From Elysia chlorotica (taxonomy: Eukaryota > Mollusca > Gastropoda > Plakobranchidae): a stretch of DNA of 64,000 nucleotides. Position numbers and translations under genes: made by a program. How positions within the stretch are numbered: the stretch's first letter is position 1; every line of letters starts with the position of its first letter. The notes beneath the pieces are model-generated. The model did not search any database, was not told where the DNA came from, and was given only the letters and a program-made list of their open reading frames with translations. Below, piece by piece: positions 37,070 to 54,612 of this stretch. Where the stretch lies: NCBI GenBank assembly GCA_003991915.1, contig RQTK01000165.1, positions 168,118 through 232,117 of the forward strand, written 5' to 3'.

Positions 37070-38230
37070 TGGGAGGGTGACTATGGGAGTGGTCAGGATG
37101 CATGGCTTCATTCTGGTGGGTCCACTGCCTCCCTCTAGTTGGGACGCCTCTGTCGTAGGGGGGAGGGGGTATCTTGTTTTACCGTGGATAAGGTTTAGTA
37201 ACTTTTTGTTTTACCACTGGCTTTCCAGTCATGATTTTGTCGTATTTCGTTACATTTTTTTCCTATTTGGGAGATAGGGAAAGGAGGGGGGTGTCGGAGG
37301 GTTAAGAGGTTATTGGGCCTCTCTGGATTAATGTTTAGAGGCGGCCTTATGGCCTCTTAGTAGTTTGTTTAACCATGTTGATTATCGTGGATGAGCTTCT
37401 TGGTTTGAGTACTTCTTCTGCTGTAAATTCTCTTGTGCGTTGACTCTTCAGCGTGTCTCTTGTTGGGGTGCGGGTTGGACATGTTTCTACGATATGTTGT
37501 ATCGTGTATGGTGTGGTGCCACAATATTCACATTTTCTGATAGTGATAACCTTAGCGGTTGGGGCTTTAAGTCTGGCTCTATTGATTTTATTGTTTGTGG
37601 TATTGAAGTTCAGTACATTTTTCCCTACCCGTGGAGCAATAGCGTGGAAGAATCTTCCCTTAGAGTGGTTGGTCCACACGTCTTGCCACTTTTCATTTTG
37701 TACTGTATTTTTTTTGTTTTTGATTTTACTTCACTAGAACCCAGTCCTGTTTTCTTCGTGTATTACTATTAGAGTTGAGTCCTAATTTGGCCTGTTGGTC
37801 AGCTTTTTCGTTCCCTACGATGTTACAGTGGGCTAGTATCCAGCAGATTTGGACGTGGATTTGGTTCTTTTTGGAGGTGGTTTGCTCGAATTTTGATCGA
37901 CTCTGTAAGGTCTTGTCGGGCGTTGGTTTTGTCTGTGTTTTTTACACTGAGTAATGCTGCCAGGGAGTTCGTTAGTATAACCATGCTTTCTCTTTCCATT
38001 TTCTTTTTAGATCGTCCATGGCCTCTAAGTTTGTTTCTACTTTTATTGTCTGTTATTCTGTTGTTGATAGTAATTTTAGTTCCAAGTCTTTGCTGTAAAC
38101 TTCTATGCTTAGAATGCTTCATTTTTTGGATCTGTCTGTATAGGTTTTTTTTTACTGTTCTTGTAGTTTTCATTTAGCTGTTCCACTTCCAGGTAAGTGC
38201 TTTGAGTTTGTCTTGTCCGTCCGCTTTTTT
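37070..38230 (-). mobile_element. Decayed LINE 3' region with RNase H domain
   Basis: On the minus strand, SMVILTNSLAALLSVKNTD is followed, after a one-base frameshift near 37850, by ICWILAHCNIVGNEKADQ. This matches the RNase H pattern of I/Jockey-type LINEs (TDSLAAL... WIPAHCNIVGNEKADQLAK). Further downstream, CEYCGTTPYTIQHIVETC resembles the C-terminal zinc-binding motif found after RNase H. Stops and the frameshift show it is dead. The reverse transcriptase part is absent, so it is 5'-truncated. The 3' boundary is uncertain. Confidence 0.8.
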
Positions 38231-38299
38231 TTTTACCCAGTGTTCGCCTGTCTCGGAATTTATCATACATTAATCTCCCTCAGTCCTGTCATCTTTCTA

Positions 38300-38328
38300 T
38301 TAAATATCTCTCTCTCTCTCTCTCTCCT
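38300..38328 (+). repeat. (CT)n microsatellite
   Basis: Short ctctct run. Confidence 0.85.
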
Positions 38329-39042
38329 CAAGTGTATCCTTTTAGTTTTACTTTTTAGATTATGTGGTGTTTGCCGTATAATTATTTGTCCCTCTGTTTT
38401 TGTATTTCTCTAGCCATTTCAGTTTCATCCTCACTCTTGTCCCCTTTACTTGTCCTTGCAGTTTTTTTTTGCCATTTGAAACCCCGTTTTGCAAAATTTT
38501 GCAGCAAAAAATGCCAAATTTTCCATAAATACCAATATTTGTGACCAAACTTGCCAAAAAGAGGCAAACGTATGTGTAAGGCAATGTGGAAAAATACATT
38601 ATGGTTGACTTTGTGAACCCAAGGGGTCCCTTTTGTTTGTTAAAAATGTGGGTACATGTACTAAACTACTAACCAAATGAATTTTTACTGAAAATGTTCA
38701 GGCTCATGACAAATTAATGGTGCCACGCGACTAGATTACTAGTCCTACCGATCCAACCAAAGAACAAAGGAGCTCACGAAGATAAGGCAGCTTAGAGAAG
38801 ATAAATATTAGAAAGAGAGAGAGAGAGAGAGAAAAGAAACCCTTCTGTGTGTTTATTGCCGGTTGTGAAGCTGAAATTCAGACAGAAGTCTTAAATATTG
38901 AGTTCTTTTAATGGAGGCAAAGAGAAAAAAAAACGAAAATCCCAAGTTTTGCCATTTTTTTTCGGGAAAGAGGAGACTTTGCGGGCACAATTTCGCCATT
39001 GCGGTCGCGAAAAAATGCATGGCTTGCTTTACACTACAAACA

Positions 39043-39083
39043 CACTCTCTCTCTCTCTCTCTCTCTCTCCCTCTCCCTCCCCT

Positions 39084-39148
<65 letters not shown>
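39043..39148 (+). repeat. (CT)n array
   Basis: Long interrupted ctctct run that produces artefactual Ser/Leu- and Arg/Glu-repeat frames. Confidence 0.95.
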
Positions 39149-39154
<6 letters not shown>

Positions 39155-40054
39155 TTTCTCTTTCACACACATGCACAACCACACTCTAAATCTAACACAT
39201 ACCTGTTACATATCTGTTTTTCGTACTGGCAGTGTGAATTCAGCTGTTGTCCTTTACCATACTTGTACATGTAGTACAGTAGCCAGAAAAAAAAAGTAAA
39301 GATTAAAAGAACTCTGTCTTAGTTACGTACTCTTACTCTTAGAAAACGTCGATGCAATAGTTTGGCTGAATCATAATACATTGTAGGCTATTGCATAACT
39401 ATAATGGCTTATGTGTATTATAATACATACATAGGATCGGACTTTGTTTTTTATTTTACAATTTACAAGTATCTTCTCAACAACTGAAGAAGTTTATCTT
39501 CAGCGGATTCTACTGAGGTGTGTTCGTACCCGGTGTATAAATACATGTACTACTCTGAAGCAATCCTTTGTTCATTTTGATGACGTAAACCTGATTAAGC
39601 AATACACTGTACAACTACAACAAAGGAAGTACACTGATCAGCGAAAACACGTATTATCTCTAAATGACCAAATCTTATTGGTGAGAGCGAAAGCCTTAGT
39701 GTTCTTTAAGATCAGCGTACCCTTTGTTCACAAGAGGGACATGGAGCAAAGGCAGACCCCCACAATTTAGATATATTTTATAATGATATTGTTGTTTACT
39801 TCGACAGCGACAGCTGGCTTAAAAGGGTTGAACTGCCCTGACTGTCCTCAACTTCCTTGCACGTCCTTTTTCTTGCAGCTATTTATTTTCCCAGAGCTTC
39901 AGGAATGCTTTTCTCTTTCTCCAATGAAGCGTGGAGACGAGCAACTTTTGACGGGGACAGGACTAAATACTTTTGCAATCCTAAGCCACACTACATGACG
40001 TGCTGTGTCGCTAGATGGTGATCTGAGATTTTCGGATTTACTCGCTTTGGGGTA

Positions 40055-40064
40055 AGAAAAGGGA

Positions 40065-40129
<65 letters not shown>

Positions 40130-40178
40130 CGAGAGAAGGACTCGGACAGAGAGAGGGGAGAGAGAGAGAGAGAGAGAA
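40055..40178 (+). repeat. (GA)n array
   Basis: Two gagaga blocks separated by a short non-repeat spacer. Confidence 0.95.
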
Positions 40179-40672
40179 AAGCAAAGTAACGACCTCGGAC
40201 AGATCTTGATTGAGTTGGCAATTCCTTAACTTTTTGAAACAGGAGTTAGAAAACACGCTGTGCATCACAAGAATGCCAGGGTTCCGGTTTCAGCTAAATA
40301 ATACATAAAGTAAAGACGAATTGGATTATAATTCTTTAAAAAAATCAAAGTTAGTTTACCGGCTTAAAACTAGAAGCGTATGCAGAGATATATATCTTGT
40401 CCAGTGTATAAATTTGAATTATGAATGCCAAAACGTGGGATAAAACTACAACCAACAAACAAAACAAAAAACAAAAAACAAAAACAAAAAACAACGAGCC
40501 AAACAAAAAATAAAAAGAAAGAAACAAAAAGAATTAATAAGAGAAAAACCCAACAAAACAAACAAAAACTGAGGATGTATGTGGGTTTTCTATTGCTCTT
40601 TTTCTTATTGTTCCCTGTGTCGATCTACTTCAAATCTATATTTACCCACTCTTCTCCCACTCCATCCCTGTC

Positions 40673-40745
40673 TCTCTTTTTCTCTCTCTCTCTCTCTATC
40701 CCTCTCTTTGTTTTCTCTCTCATTCCCTCTCTCTCTTTGTCTCTT

Positions 40746-40823
<78 letters not shown>

Positions 40824-40843
40824 TCTCTCTCCCTCTTTCTCAA
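40673..40843 (+). repeat. (CT)n array
   Basis: Interrupted, then pure ctctct run. Confidence 0.95.
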
Positions 40844-41999
40844 CCTCTCTTCCCCATTGTTATGAACTTCTTATTTTTGTGAAGCGCGCACCTAACTTTG
40901 TTTCCCAATCTTTTTTCTCCATTTTAATGAACCTTGTCTTATAAGCAGTGTTGCAAGTCACAGCACCGCTAATCTATGTAAAAGCGGAGGCTCTACGTGT
41001 ACATGTAGTTCACTAAAGAAAATAGCTTGGAGATTAATTGCGACAAATTACCGCGGTCTTGCTTCGTCTACCACCAATTTTTACAACTGCTTGACCGATC
41101 ATTCCAGCCGAATTAGAGCTTGGATATAGCTTTGATCCAACGAGGCGAACACACCCCATTTTTACCTTCTCCATTGCATACATGTGCGCGTCCAAAAAAA
41201 CAGTCGTGACGACCTTGCTGAGGTAGAGTCCATGGCAACAGGGGGAGCTACTCTGACTGCCTTCACAAAGAAGGTAGACTTGTGTGGGACTGCGACACCT
41301 GAATTCACCTGGGTGCTCCACTGCCACTGGTTAAACAGAGTCCTCGCTGTTGGCTTTTTGCACTGACTGCATAGAGCTCCAAAGAAGGTGTCCCATTATA
41401 GTGATATTTAAAATATAGGATTTTTTCCCCTTCGTAGAAAAGGTAAGAAATTCATTATTTCTTTTGTTTAAAATAATTTTTTTTTAATATTTCGTTTAAT
41501 ACATAACATGTACGCGAATTTTTGTTTGTTTTAAATATAAGAGCCTAAACAGGACTAAATGTTTCAAGTCATCCTTTAATGCTTGCTTTACTGATGTTTA
41601 ACAAAAGTTTTATACGGCCCCTTTTGAAGTTGACATCTGTAAGCTTCTATCAATTCAAAGAGAAATAGTAACCAGATAGATTATAGTACTTTAAGTGCCG
41701 TTGATATATTGTATCACCAAAGTTTTCCAATCCTTTTAGAAACTCAGTTCAAGCATTAAAATATATATGCATTAATAATCCTGGCTTATTCTTGATAAGG
41801 AAATCTTAATAATATAAAAAAGACACCAACTTTTCATAGTAAAATCGATTTTTTTAAAACACAATTTGACAAACAAAAAATTAAGCATTTTATTGACTTT
41901 TTTTTAAATTGTCCGAACAATTTACTATTTTTTGCCTTCAGTCCCCGCCTTTTTATTTAGTAAAATGATATGTCTCTCCCTCTCTATGTCTCTGTTGTG

Positions 42000-42006
42000 G
42001 GGGGGG

Positions 42007-42062
<56 letters not shown>

Positions 42063-42076
42063 GAGTGAGAGAGAAA
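42000..42076 (+). repeat. G-run followed by (GA)n
   Basis: A run of ten or so G residues leads directly into gagaga. Confidence 0.95.
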
Positions 42077-43136
42077 GCAACAAGAGTAAATTGAACAAGA
42101 AAAAAAAACTCAAAAACAACCGAAAACAGCCAGTCAGTTCTAAGTTCGACAGATTAAATGAGGCAGAAAAATAGGCTTGACAAGGAAATGGAGAAAATTA
42201 CCGCAAGCATCAATGTTGAGATTAAATAGTTCGTCTTATCGAATTACGTTATCATTCACCCGGCTTTTATGTCCACATGTTTATCAGCAATTTCGCAATG
42301 TAACTAGACTTAAATTCGAATTCAGTGCTCGCACCAGTGATCTTAAGTGACCAAGTGTGTAAAGTGTTACTATTTTCCTATAGCTTTCAACTCTTTCATT
42401 CATATAATAAAGAACATCGCATGAGAAGAATTGATTATGAGAAAGAAAAAAAAGAACCGTTTATTTTATTGTAATTCCCCTTCCGTATTGCGTCTCTTTT
42501 CTGTTATGAAATCCATTTTTCTGTGGGCAATAATTTTGAATTTTAAAACTGCTCATGCGTGGATGGAATAAAAAGTTAATTATGATGCGAAGTTTCAAGC
42601 TTGATTTTCTCTCTCAAGTATTGGCAGTTATGCTGAAAATTCTTAATCTTAAATGTATATAATTATGATCTATTGAATATTTTTGTAAGTGTCGGAAACA
42701 AAGAACGGTATGATAAAATGACTCTTTAATTTTGGTTCAGTATGAAAATAATTGTTAACGCAATATGCCATGAAAAAACAAAACAATTAAAAACGATATA
42801 GTTTAAAAGCAATTAACAAAGTTCTGTTAAAAAAATAAGTTCAATACCAAACTTAGGCTCCAGGACGGTTAGTTCTTTCAATCAGCTTACATTTCTTTAC
42901 GTTTCTTTCCCTCGAATGGATGTTGAAATTTGAGATTTGGCTTCTTAGGCGTTGAACAGCAAGACTCTATCATAGCAACGTTTAGGTTTTCGTCATTATG
43001 CCTTATAGCCAGGCTAGGCCTATAACCTTGGTGGTATGCATCTAAACTTATTACAATATAGGATATTATCTTTAAAAAAAAAGTATTCAGAGAATGAGAA
43101 GATGAAACTAATACGAGAGATGGAAAGGGTGGGGGG

Positions 43137-43149
43137 ATAGAGAGAGAAT

Positions 43150-43215
<66 letters not shown>

Positions 43216-43636
43216 NNNNNNNNNNNNNNNNNNNNNNNNNNNNNNNNNNNNNNNNNNNNNNNNNNNNNNNNNNNNNNNNNNNNNNNNNNNNNNNNNNNNN
43301 NNNNNNNNNNNNNNNNNNNNNNNNNNNNNNNNNNNNNNNNNNNNNNNNNNNNNNNNNNNNNNNNNNNNNNNNNNNNNNNNNNNNNNNNNNNNNNNNNNNN
43401 NNNNNNNNNNNNNNNNNNNNNNNNNNNNNNNNNNNNNNNNNNNNNNNNNNNNNNNNNNNNNNNNNNNNNNNNNNNNNNNNNNNNNNNNNNNNNNNNNNNN
43501 NNNNNNNNNNNNNNNNNNNNNNNNNNNNNNNNNNNNNNNNNNNNNNNNNNNNNNNNNNNNNNNNNNNNNNNNNNNNNNNNNNNNNNNNNNNNNNNNNNNN
43601 NNNNNNNNNNNNNNNNNNNNNNNNNNNNNNNNNNNN

Positions 43637-43691
<55 letters not shown>
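43137..43691 (+). repeat. (GA)n array split by an assembly gap
   Basis: gagaga flanks both sides of an N run at 43216-43636 (421 bases). The true array length is unknown; open frames running through the Ns are artefacts. Confidence 0.95.
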
Positions 43692-43784
43692 CATCATCAT
43701 AAACTTGGTAATCTTTTACCCATGTTATTTTTTCTCATTCCAAATTTCTACCTGCCAAATATCGAATTATGTTTGGCCCCCTCC

Positions 43785-43860
<76 letters not shown>

Positions 43861-43871
43861 TTATCTATCTA
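43785..43871 (+). repeat. (ATCT)n tetranucleotide array
   Basis: About 21 nearly perfect tatc units. Confidence 0.95.
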
Positions 43872-46206
43872 ACCCTTTCTCTCTGCATTTACATCTTCCC
43901 CTCGCACAATATTACTTTTATCCATATTTATTCCACCAATTGCACCTGTTCCTCTATCAATACGCTCCGAACTTCCAAAAATTGTGTAATTTTCAACTGT
44001 TATAACCAATATATACCGAACAAAACAACGAAGTAATAAAGAGGCCATTTTTTCATGCAAAACGATGAAGATCACGATTGGGATTAGTCGCAACAGAGGT
44101 GAACGAATCGCTCAGTGCCTGTGATTGACAAGTTAGTCTATTCAAACGAGCCATGAAGTGGCAGCCTCATAGCCTTCGCTAGTCCTTCAGGTGACCGAGC
44201 TATCAAGACACTGAAGACAGGTCGTCTGACTGTCTTGATCACAGTGTTATGCAAGCCGTCAAATCGCTGAATAAACCCAACGTCTTTATGGGGATCTATT
44301 GATTTTTTTTTCGAACTCTTCAACTCAAGAAGTTTGAAACTTGACGCAGGTGCCATTGTTTTTAAATTATAAAGCGATTCGCCCAAGCGCATGATTCGAA
44401 TGCACAATACATATCAAAAAACAAAAGGCGACATTTGAAATATGTGTATGTACGTCAAGAGTGATTGTAGTTCTTGGGCTTAAAACCGTAAAAAGAAGAA
44501 GATATGATGCATAGCTACTACAAAGCATAATGCACCGATAGCTGACATGGGTCTGCAGTGAACGAATAACCATTTTCCTATAGAGTGTCAATACATCCAT
44601 TTTGTGTCCGCCAGTTGCAGATAAAATATCGAATTAAGTCTTAAGGTATCGATTTTTCTCAATCTTATCGACACGGAGGCGTTAAAATAAAGGCAACAGG
44701 ATAAAATTCGCCCATGCTGAGTCGTGCTTTGACAACAATATTGCGCTAAGTAGCACAAACAAATGCGTCTCATTAGTGTAAAAATCATGGGATGATGTCG
44801 TTTTCTAAGGCAACCTTTGCTTTTTTTTTTCCTCACCTATGCTACTTTTAGCAAGACTGAGTAGTAATATGAACGCAAAAGTAATTTGGCCAGCTTCTTA
44901 GCCCGAACTTTAATAAATTCCAACTTCACAGAACCAAATTGCTGAACCAGCATAATTATTACTTCGGACCCGACGTCCACATTCGGTTTCTGTTACATTC
45001 GACTTAATACTTTTTCTTCTCAGCTGAATCTCTGTGGAGCAACCAAAAAATTGTGAGGAATATCAATTTAGGCACTGTGGCGTTGACTCGATAAAGCGCA
45101 TCCCTGTTTCAAGCCAATTTGCTGAATGTAATTCACTTAGACTCGGACACTCTATCTTGTCAACACTAACAAAATAATGAATATTAGAAATCCTTTACAA
45201 ACACTATTAATATAAAAAAAAACCCTGTCTTAGGTTTAAGAATACAACTCAAAAATGTCTAAATCTAAATCAGTAATTGGCAATATATCTAGACCTACAA
45301 TCGATCCAAGCAACGGCAAAATAACAACTTTTATTGTGGCAAGATGTCGCAACACGTTAAGCAGTAAAATAAAACTCCCCTCGATACATAAAACATCAAT
45401 CATTCATTAAACAATATCGCACTCCGATCTTATATACGCAAGACACAGACCTATGAATCTCTGGGTACCTCCACCTTACTCAAGAATACAGGCCTCTTGC
45501 TTACATAATCAATCATTATCACTACTCACATCTCTCTTCTTAATCAAACTTCAAGTAGTTCCTATAACCCACTAGGTAGATTCAGACTCCAATCCCGGTC
45601 TCACTAAACAGTAGATTTGGTGAACACTAATCACGCGGCACATGCTAGCATAGGAACGTACACGTAAAAGATGTCACAGACACTATGAAATGCATCAAAA
45701 TATAACAATTGACATGCAAACGTTCTTCTAACTTTCGCAATAAACCTTTCTCCGTGAATGTAAGGGAAAACAATGAATTTTAAATGTCGTAATTTTGAGT
45801 ACTGCATTGGCCCCTATTATATAAAGGAATTTAATGTTTAACCAAAGAAGGGCGGTATGGTTGGGGATGTATACATTATATAATACCCTTTGGTCAGTTG
45901 TCCATACGCATAAATCAGACTTGGTGTATAATTATGGAGTCCCTGAGACAGCCGACGATAAAACCATTCACTGCCTTATAACAAAACTTGAGGGAGGATA
46001 TGACACAGTTCAGGCTACCGATGATAGGGTTGACATGCTAAAGGAAGAGGTTTAACCAAAAGATACCACTACAGTCTAGTCGGCATAATAAATTAAAATC
46101 ATCGTCCGGTAGTGCTGTATGGAGACTAGAGTTGTAAAAGATATTAACGCCACAGTTCACAATTTTTGTTTTTGTGAAGTAATCATTCACTCCAAACACC
46201 ATCCCC

Positions 46207-46236
46207 TCCCCACACGCACACACACACACACACACA
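46207..46236 (+). repeat. (CA)n microsatellite
   Basis: Short cacaca run. Confidence 0.9.
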
Positions 46237-48879
46237 TGCACAAGCAGCATAGGCCTAATTTAGATGCAGTCGTGTTGTAGACATCTATTCTAAAGTTAAG
46301 CCGGGTTGTCAAATCAGCTGCCAATATGTACAGATCGGGCCTCCGCCTCGCTATGACCACACGGACCTGGTCTCTAAACTTTCCCGGCCTCGATAAGAGG
46401 GCTCGGGCCTGGGCGTCAACTGGTGGATATCCCAGGCTTAACGCGGTTCAATCTCCCGCCAGCTGCCAAGCGCTGATTGTCCCCGTCCGACATTGATTTT
46501 ACTGATTTTTCGGGGCTGGACATTGATAAAGGCGGTTTGCATGTATCGCCATGGCTTGCCGTGATTGGCTCTGTATACAGTATATGCTTCAATTCACTGG
46601 GCAAGGTGCTCAAAGGTTTTTACCAAGTGAATAGGTTCATGGAGAAAAGGGAAGGGAGTTTTTAGAGGGATGCAGGGAAAATCGATGGTAAAACTATTGG
46701 CTGGCAAATTTGATGAACGAGCAATTCGCATTTCCTAAAGACACATAAACACAACCCATACACTACCTCAAAGTGTAAAATTGGCCTCCTAAGAGAGGAA
46801 AAAAAAGAAAGGTTTTGACTAAAAAGAAGAAAACGTTTTATATTGATGTTTTTTTTTAAATAATTAAAAAAAGACGCTTCCTCGACGCTCATTTAAACGG
46901 CTGCAGTGTGTCGTTGCTATTATGATACATGTATTACATAAAAATACAACCAACCTTTATAAGTTGAAATGTAAACAGTAGCATTTTACCATGTAACTTA
47001 TACATAAAAGCATTTTTATAATTCGTATTTAAAGGTAAGCTACATACATCTAAAAATCGGCGAAAATATCAACTCTGCACCTTATTTAGAATGTATTTAA
47101 AGGAATTGCCATGGCTATCCCTTCTGAAATTGTAAACGTGTTAGGTTTGTTTTAAAAAAGGGTATACATGTACACATATTTCAATGTTTCAAGCTGAAAA
47201 TTCTAAAAAAAACCCCACCTAGACAAAATAAGTTAATTTGTCAAAATTGATCTACCATTATAATAGTTATCGAATTTCCACATTTAATACATAAAAACTA
47301 GGGAAAACTCAATCACTGCAAAAAATTAATTATCACTGGATGAAGTGAAAATTTTTAAAGCTTTTTATCAAGATCATTTAATTCATTGGCTTTCGGGTGG
47401 AGTAAAGTGCTAGTAATTTGCCATAAACAAAAGCTGTTGAGCAAAATTTAATAATAAGAGGTGGATAAATTGCATTCATGAGTTTGAAGATGCTAAAGTT
47501 GGTGTGGTCTTGGAAGTTTAAACTGATTTTTTTAACGCCTAACAGTATATTCACTTCTTATAACAAAATATATTCATCTAGATTATGAGAACATTATGTT
47601 GCTGTACATCATGGTATTTGAGAAAGAAAACATGCCCTTATTTTTTACTTTATTTAAAATACAAGCTTACAATCAGTAAGATACACCTTTGTGGACATTA
47701 TTTCTATCTTTAAAAAGACTAGCCAAGAACCTACGAAATTCGTGGGCATCGTGGGATTGGCAAAGCTGAAGGATTACAGATGAATTTGAAGTTTGCTAAA
47801 ACCCAAGATTATGTTTCTTCAGAATACATACATTTAGAAATTAAAAATGCTTTTACAAAGAGATACCTAAAATACTGAAAAATACTTACATGTATATCCA
47901 TTTTTATAAACATTTAGTTTATTTTCTCGTTTTTGAGTTTAATTGCTAATTCTAATCTTTTTTTGTGTGGACATTTTCATTAGACAGGTCATAAGATAAT
48001 TTATCCACATGCTCTTCGTTGCATTTACAGATCATTGAGTTTCATAGAGAAGGCTTAATTTTATCCTTTGACTTTACAAGTAAATTTATTAACTAAGCAT
48101 TCTAACGAAACGCGTTAAAGTTTGCGCGCTTAAAAAACCCCACCAATATTGCGTATGGCATATTCGTTTCTGCCAGAAAATTCTCATTCTTAGATTTCCG
48201 TCTTATTCGTGCATTTACATGTTGGGCGGCTTAGAGTTTTCTTTCCGATTTTCGGCTCAATATGCTCTAATGAGAAAATGGAAGGATTATGCCCAAGTAA
48301 ATCTATGACACTTAACTAATGCATCGTAAAATCTAGTAGAATGTTCTATCCCTTATAGTTATACTTACCTGCCCCACTCATTAATGATTTCACTCCGCAA
48401 TCCGCATTCATGCCCGTACAAACAAAAGCAACTCCTCATTGTCCCCTTTCGATTATAGTTTATCAAGGACCCCACCCGGGGGCCCCTTCACCCCTTCCCC
48501 AAGATATCACATTTTCTACGCCGTTTAAATTAAGCCATTTTAATTTATAATTATGTTTATTAGATTCATCTTAATTAAAAAATATTGCATCATGCGCACG
48601 TTAAAAGCATTGAATATAATTTTTCCCACTGTTAACAAGTAAGCAAACTATCCTTGATTAGCATTGCGACAATGGATTAAAAACCATTCTGCGAATCCAA
48701 TCAAATTATACCAGAACCAATCACTTCACCCTGCCGCCGTTTAGAGTTCACCCTTCAGTTATAATATTTTTAAACATTACTTTTCAGATGATCCATTGCT
48801 TGATTGGTTATTGGTTTCCAAACTATGTAATGGTCTCCTCTGTCTCCCCATTCCCTCCCCTATTGTCTTTCTTTCATTC

Positions 48880-49184
<305 letters not shown>

Positions 49185-49229
49185 ACATGCTCTTTCTCTC
49201 CTAACTTTCCCTCTCTGACTTCTACCTTC

Positions 49230-51220
49230 CTATCAGCCTACAGCCCAACACCCCATAATCCCGTAGCGCCATTTTCGCCGATTGGTAGGCCCACATACCC
49301 AGTTGACCAGCGCTGACCAAGCCTAATCTGCCACCCTGCCCTGGGGCTTGGGTCGCCATGTAACCATACGTTGCATTGGCGCAGTCAGGGGCCAGATCTA
49401 CCCTCGCTGATTGGTCTGAAGCTAGAGGCCTAGCGATAACGGGCTCGTAGCAAAAACGAAGACTATACTTAAGTGAATGTACTGATCTCTATAGAGGGAG
49501 GGAGAGAATTCTCTCCCTCTCTCCGGGTTTAACGTCTCCTAGGTTCCCCTGGGGGATCCTATACGGCGAATGTGAATGTACCGGCGTTCAACCATTGCTA
49601 TACCCTAGACTCAGGAGCCAATCAACGATCAGAAAAAACCCAATGCTAAGGGGCATGAATATGTGATTTGTTTTCGTTATGTTGATCTCAAAGCCTCAAG
49701 TTACCAGCGGAGCGACACACGGACACGGTCTAATCCACCGAGCATTGGACACGGGACATGTACAACACTACAATATAAAGTATAGCTTTTGTTCCGCACA
49801 AAACAAAAAGAATCCAAGAAGAAGAACAACAATATGACACGCCACTACAGAACATTGTTGTAGAAGTTGGCTCCAAAAATTAGCGTAGGCAGAGCGTTCC
49901 ATCAAGCGGAAAGAAAAAACCATTTTGCATCGGTCGACCAAACACGACGTACATAACGTTGGGACTTACTGAAACTGCAGGGCAGATCAATTAAAATCTC
50001 GTGTAATGAATTATTTTATTTGTTACTTGTGTCAAGGTTTGGTAGAAACATTAGTACCATACCTAGTTCTTTTTGCCTGAATGGTGATCTTTTCAATATA
50101 AATTTAATGGTTTGAGTATGTGGTGGCTGTGCATTTTTATGGTTGATCTTAGAATGACAACTGATTAAAATACCCCCCCCCCCCCACACACACACACTCA
50201 CATCAAAAGCCAACTATGAAGATATTTATATAAATCATTAAAAAAACAAGCAACACGTAAAACCAATAATTTATGTTTTTCTTTAGAAAACAACACTTTT
50301 TTTTTATTTTGGTGCAAACATCCGTTTCGTTTTAATTTTGTTGTCGAATATTCATTTTATACATTGAACTAGGCAATGTACAATGTAGTTATATCCCAAA
50401 TCTATAATTTAACACTACCTCTATTACGTTTTTTTCTCTCCTCCTCTTATCATTCACAACTTGACATTGATTACATTCACAAGTGTGTTGGCTCTGGCGA
50501 TAAAAATCAACCTCTCTCTCAAGTTTGTCAGATTACGGAATCTGGAATCAATCACCGGGTGCCAAAAACTGGTGCACAATTTACCAACTAAATTGAATAG
50601 GTGGCTCAGTGGTAGAGCGCGTGAACAATATTTGAGAGGTCTCTGATTCGATTCCCGCTTGCCGCTCGTGTTGTCTTTTCCTTCTGGTTGGGTCGGTGTC
50701 CGTATAATGTGGACATCTGGGACAGACGTCCTGCTATCCCTGCTCCATCTCTGTGTGCCAGTGTGTCGCCACATACAATTGTCAGAAGTTAGTGACTATT
50801 GACGCTGAAATCCAACCGACCAGAGAACTTTGATTTCTGGATGACTGTTGTGTTGGGGAAAGAAGCTATAGATATATTTGAGATAATAAATATCTTTTAT
50901 TTTGGATTCCATCCACGATATAGTCCAATAACTAACGATTGGCACTAAGAAACCATCAAATCAAATCAGCTACAGACGTACCGCCCTGCAGCCACTTGAT
51001 CGATAATCCCCACAGCAGCACCAGTTGTGATAATGAAGCCCAGCTCGAGTGTGTTAAACGGTAATGTCTCAAGACTGGATCTCACGGAGGCCGTCCGCCT
51101 TTTGTGCAGCGAGATAAAGGACATTTGATTAGGAGGATTTTCGTAACCCCTCATAGAAAAACATTATTTGTATTATTGATAACAGCAACAAAACAACTAA
51201 ACAGCAACAAAATGAAAAGC
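49230..51220. other. Intergenic DNA with GC-richer patch and a SINE
   Basis: 49240-49780 is GC-richer with several CCAAT/ATTGG motifs and an 18-bp perfect palindrome at 49500-49517. Apart from the SINE no gene was recognised. Confidence 0.35.
50592..50822 (+). mobile_element. tRNA-derived SINE
   Basis: The tRNA-like head has A box gtggctcagtggtagagcgc and B box gattcgattccc. The family core ccttctggttgggtcggtgt is followed by tataatgtggac and a tail with gacgctgaaatccaaccgac. The core-plus-tail arrangement distinguishes it from a true tRNA gene. Confidence 0.8.
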
Positions 51221-51221
51221 A

Positions 51222-51232
51222 AAAACAACAAT

Positions 51233-51285
<53 letters not shown>

Positions 51286-51306
51286 AAACAACAACAACAA
51301 CAACAC
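51222..51306 (+). repeat. (CAA)n array
   Basis: Caacaa run with one interruption; yields artefactual poly-Asn and poly-Cys frames. Confidence 0.95.

Positions 51307-54612
<3,306 letters not shown>

Larger units (their letters stand above)
38231..48880. other. Gene desert rich in microsatellites
   Basis: Apart from the listed arrays no gene is supported. Unrecognised open frames at 39444-39770, 41162-41396 (minus), 44138-44353 (minus) and 45834-46055 have protein-like composition in places but no domain or splice context that I recognise. A GC-richer patch with CCAAT-type motifs lies at 46310-46610. Confidence 0.4.

Noticed and set aside
39043-40843. Ser/Leu-rich and Arg/Glu-rich open frames
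   Set aside because: Translation of (CT)n and (GA)n microsatellites.
43020-43702. Open frames across the N run
   Set aside because: Gap plus (GA)n repeat only.
44138-44353. 72-aa minus-strand ORF starting MAPASSFKLL
   Set aside because: Protein-like wording but no domain, splice site or regulatory support; could be chance.
45834-46055. 73-aa plus-strand ORF ending VDMLKEEV
   Set aside because: No recognised family and no exon signals on either side.
50592-50660. tRNA gene
   Set aside because: A and B boxes are present, but the sequence continues into a SINE core and tail shared with other loci and cannot form a normal full cloverleaf.
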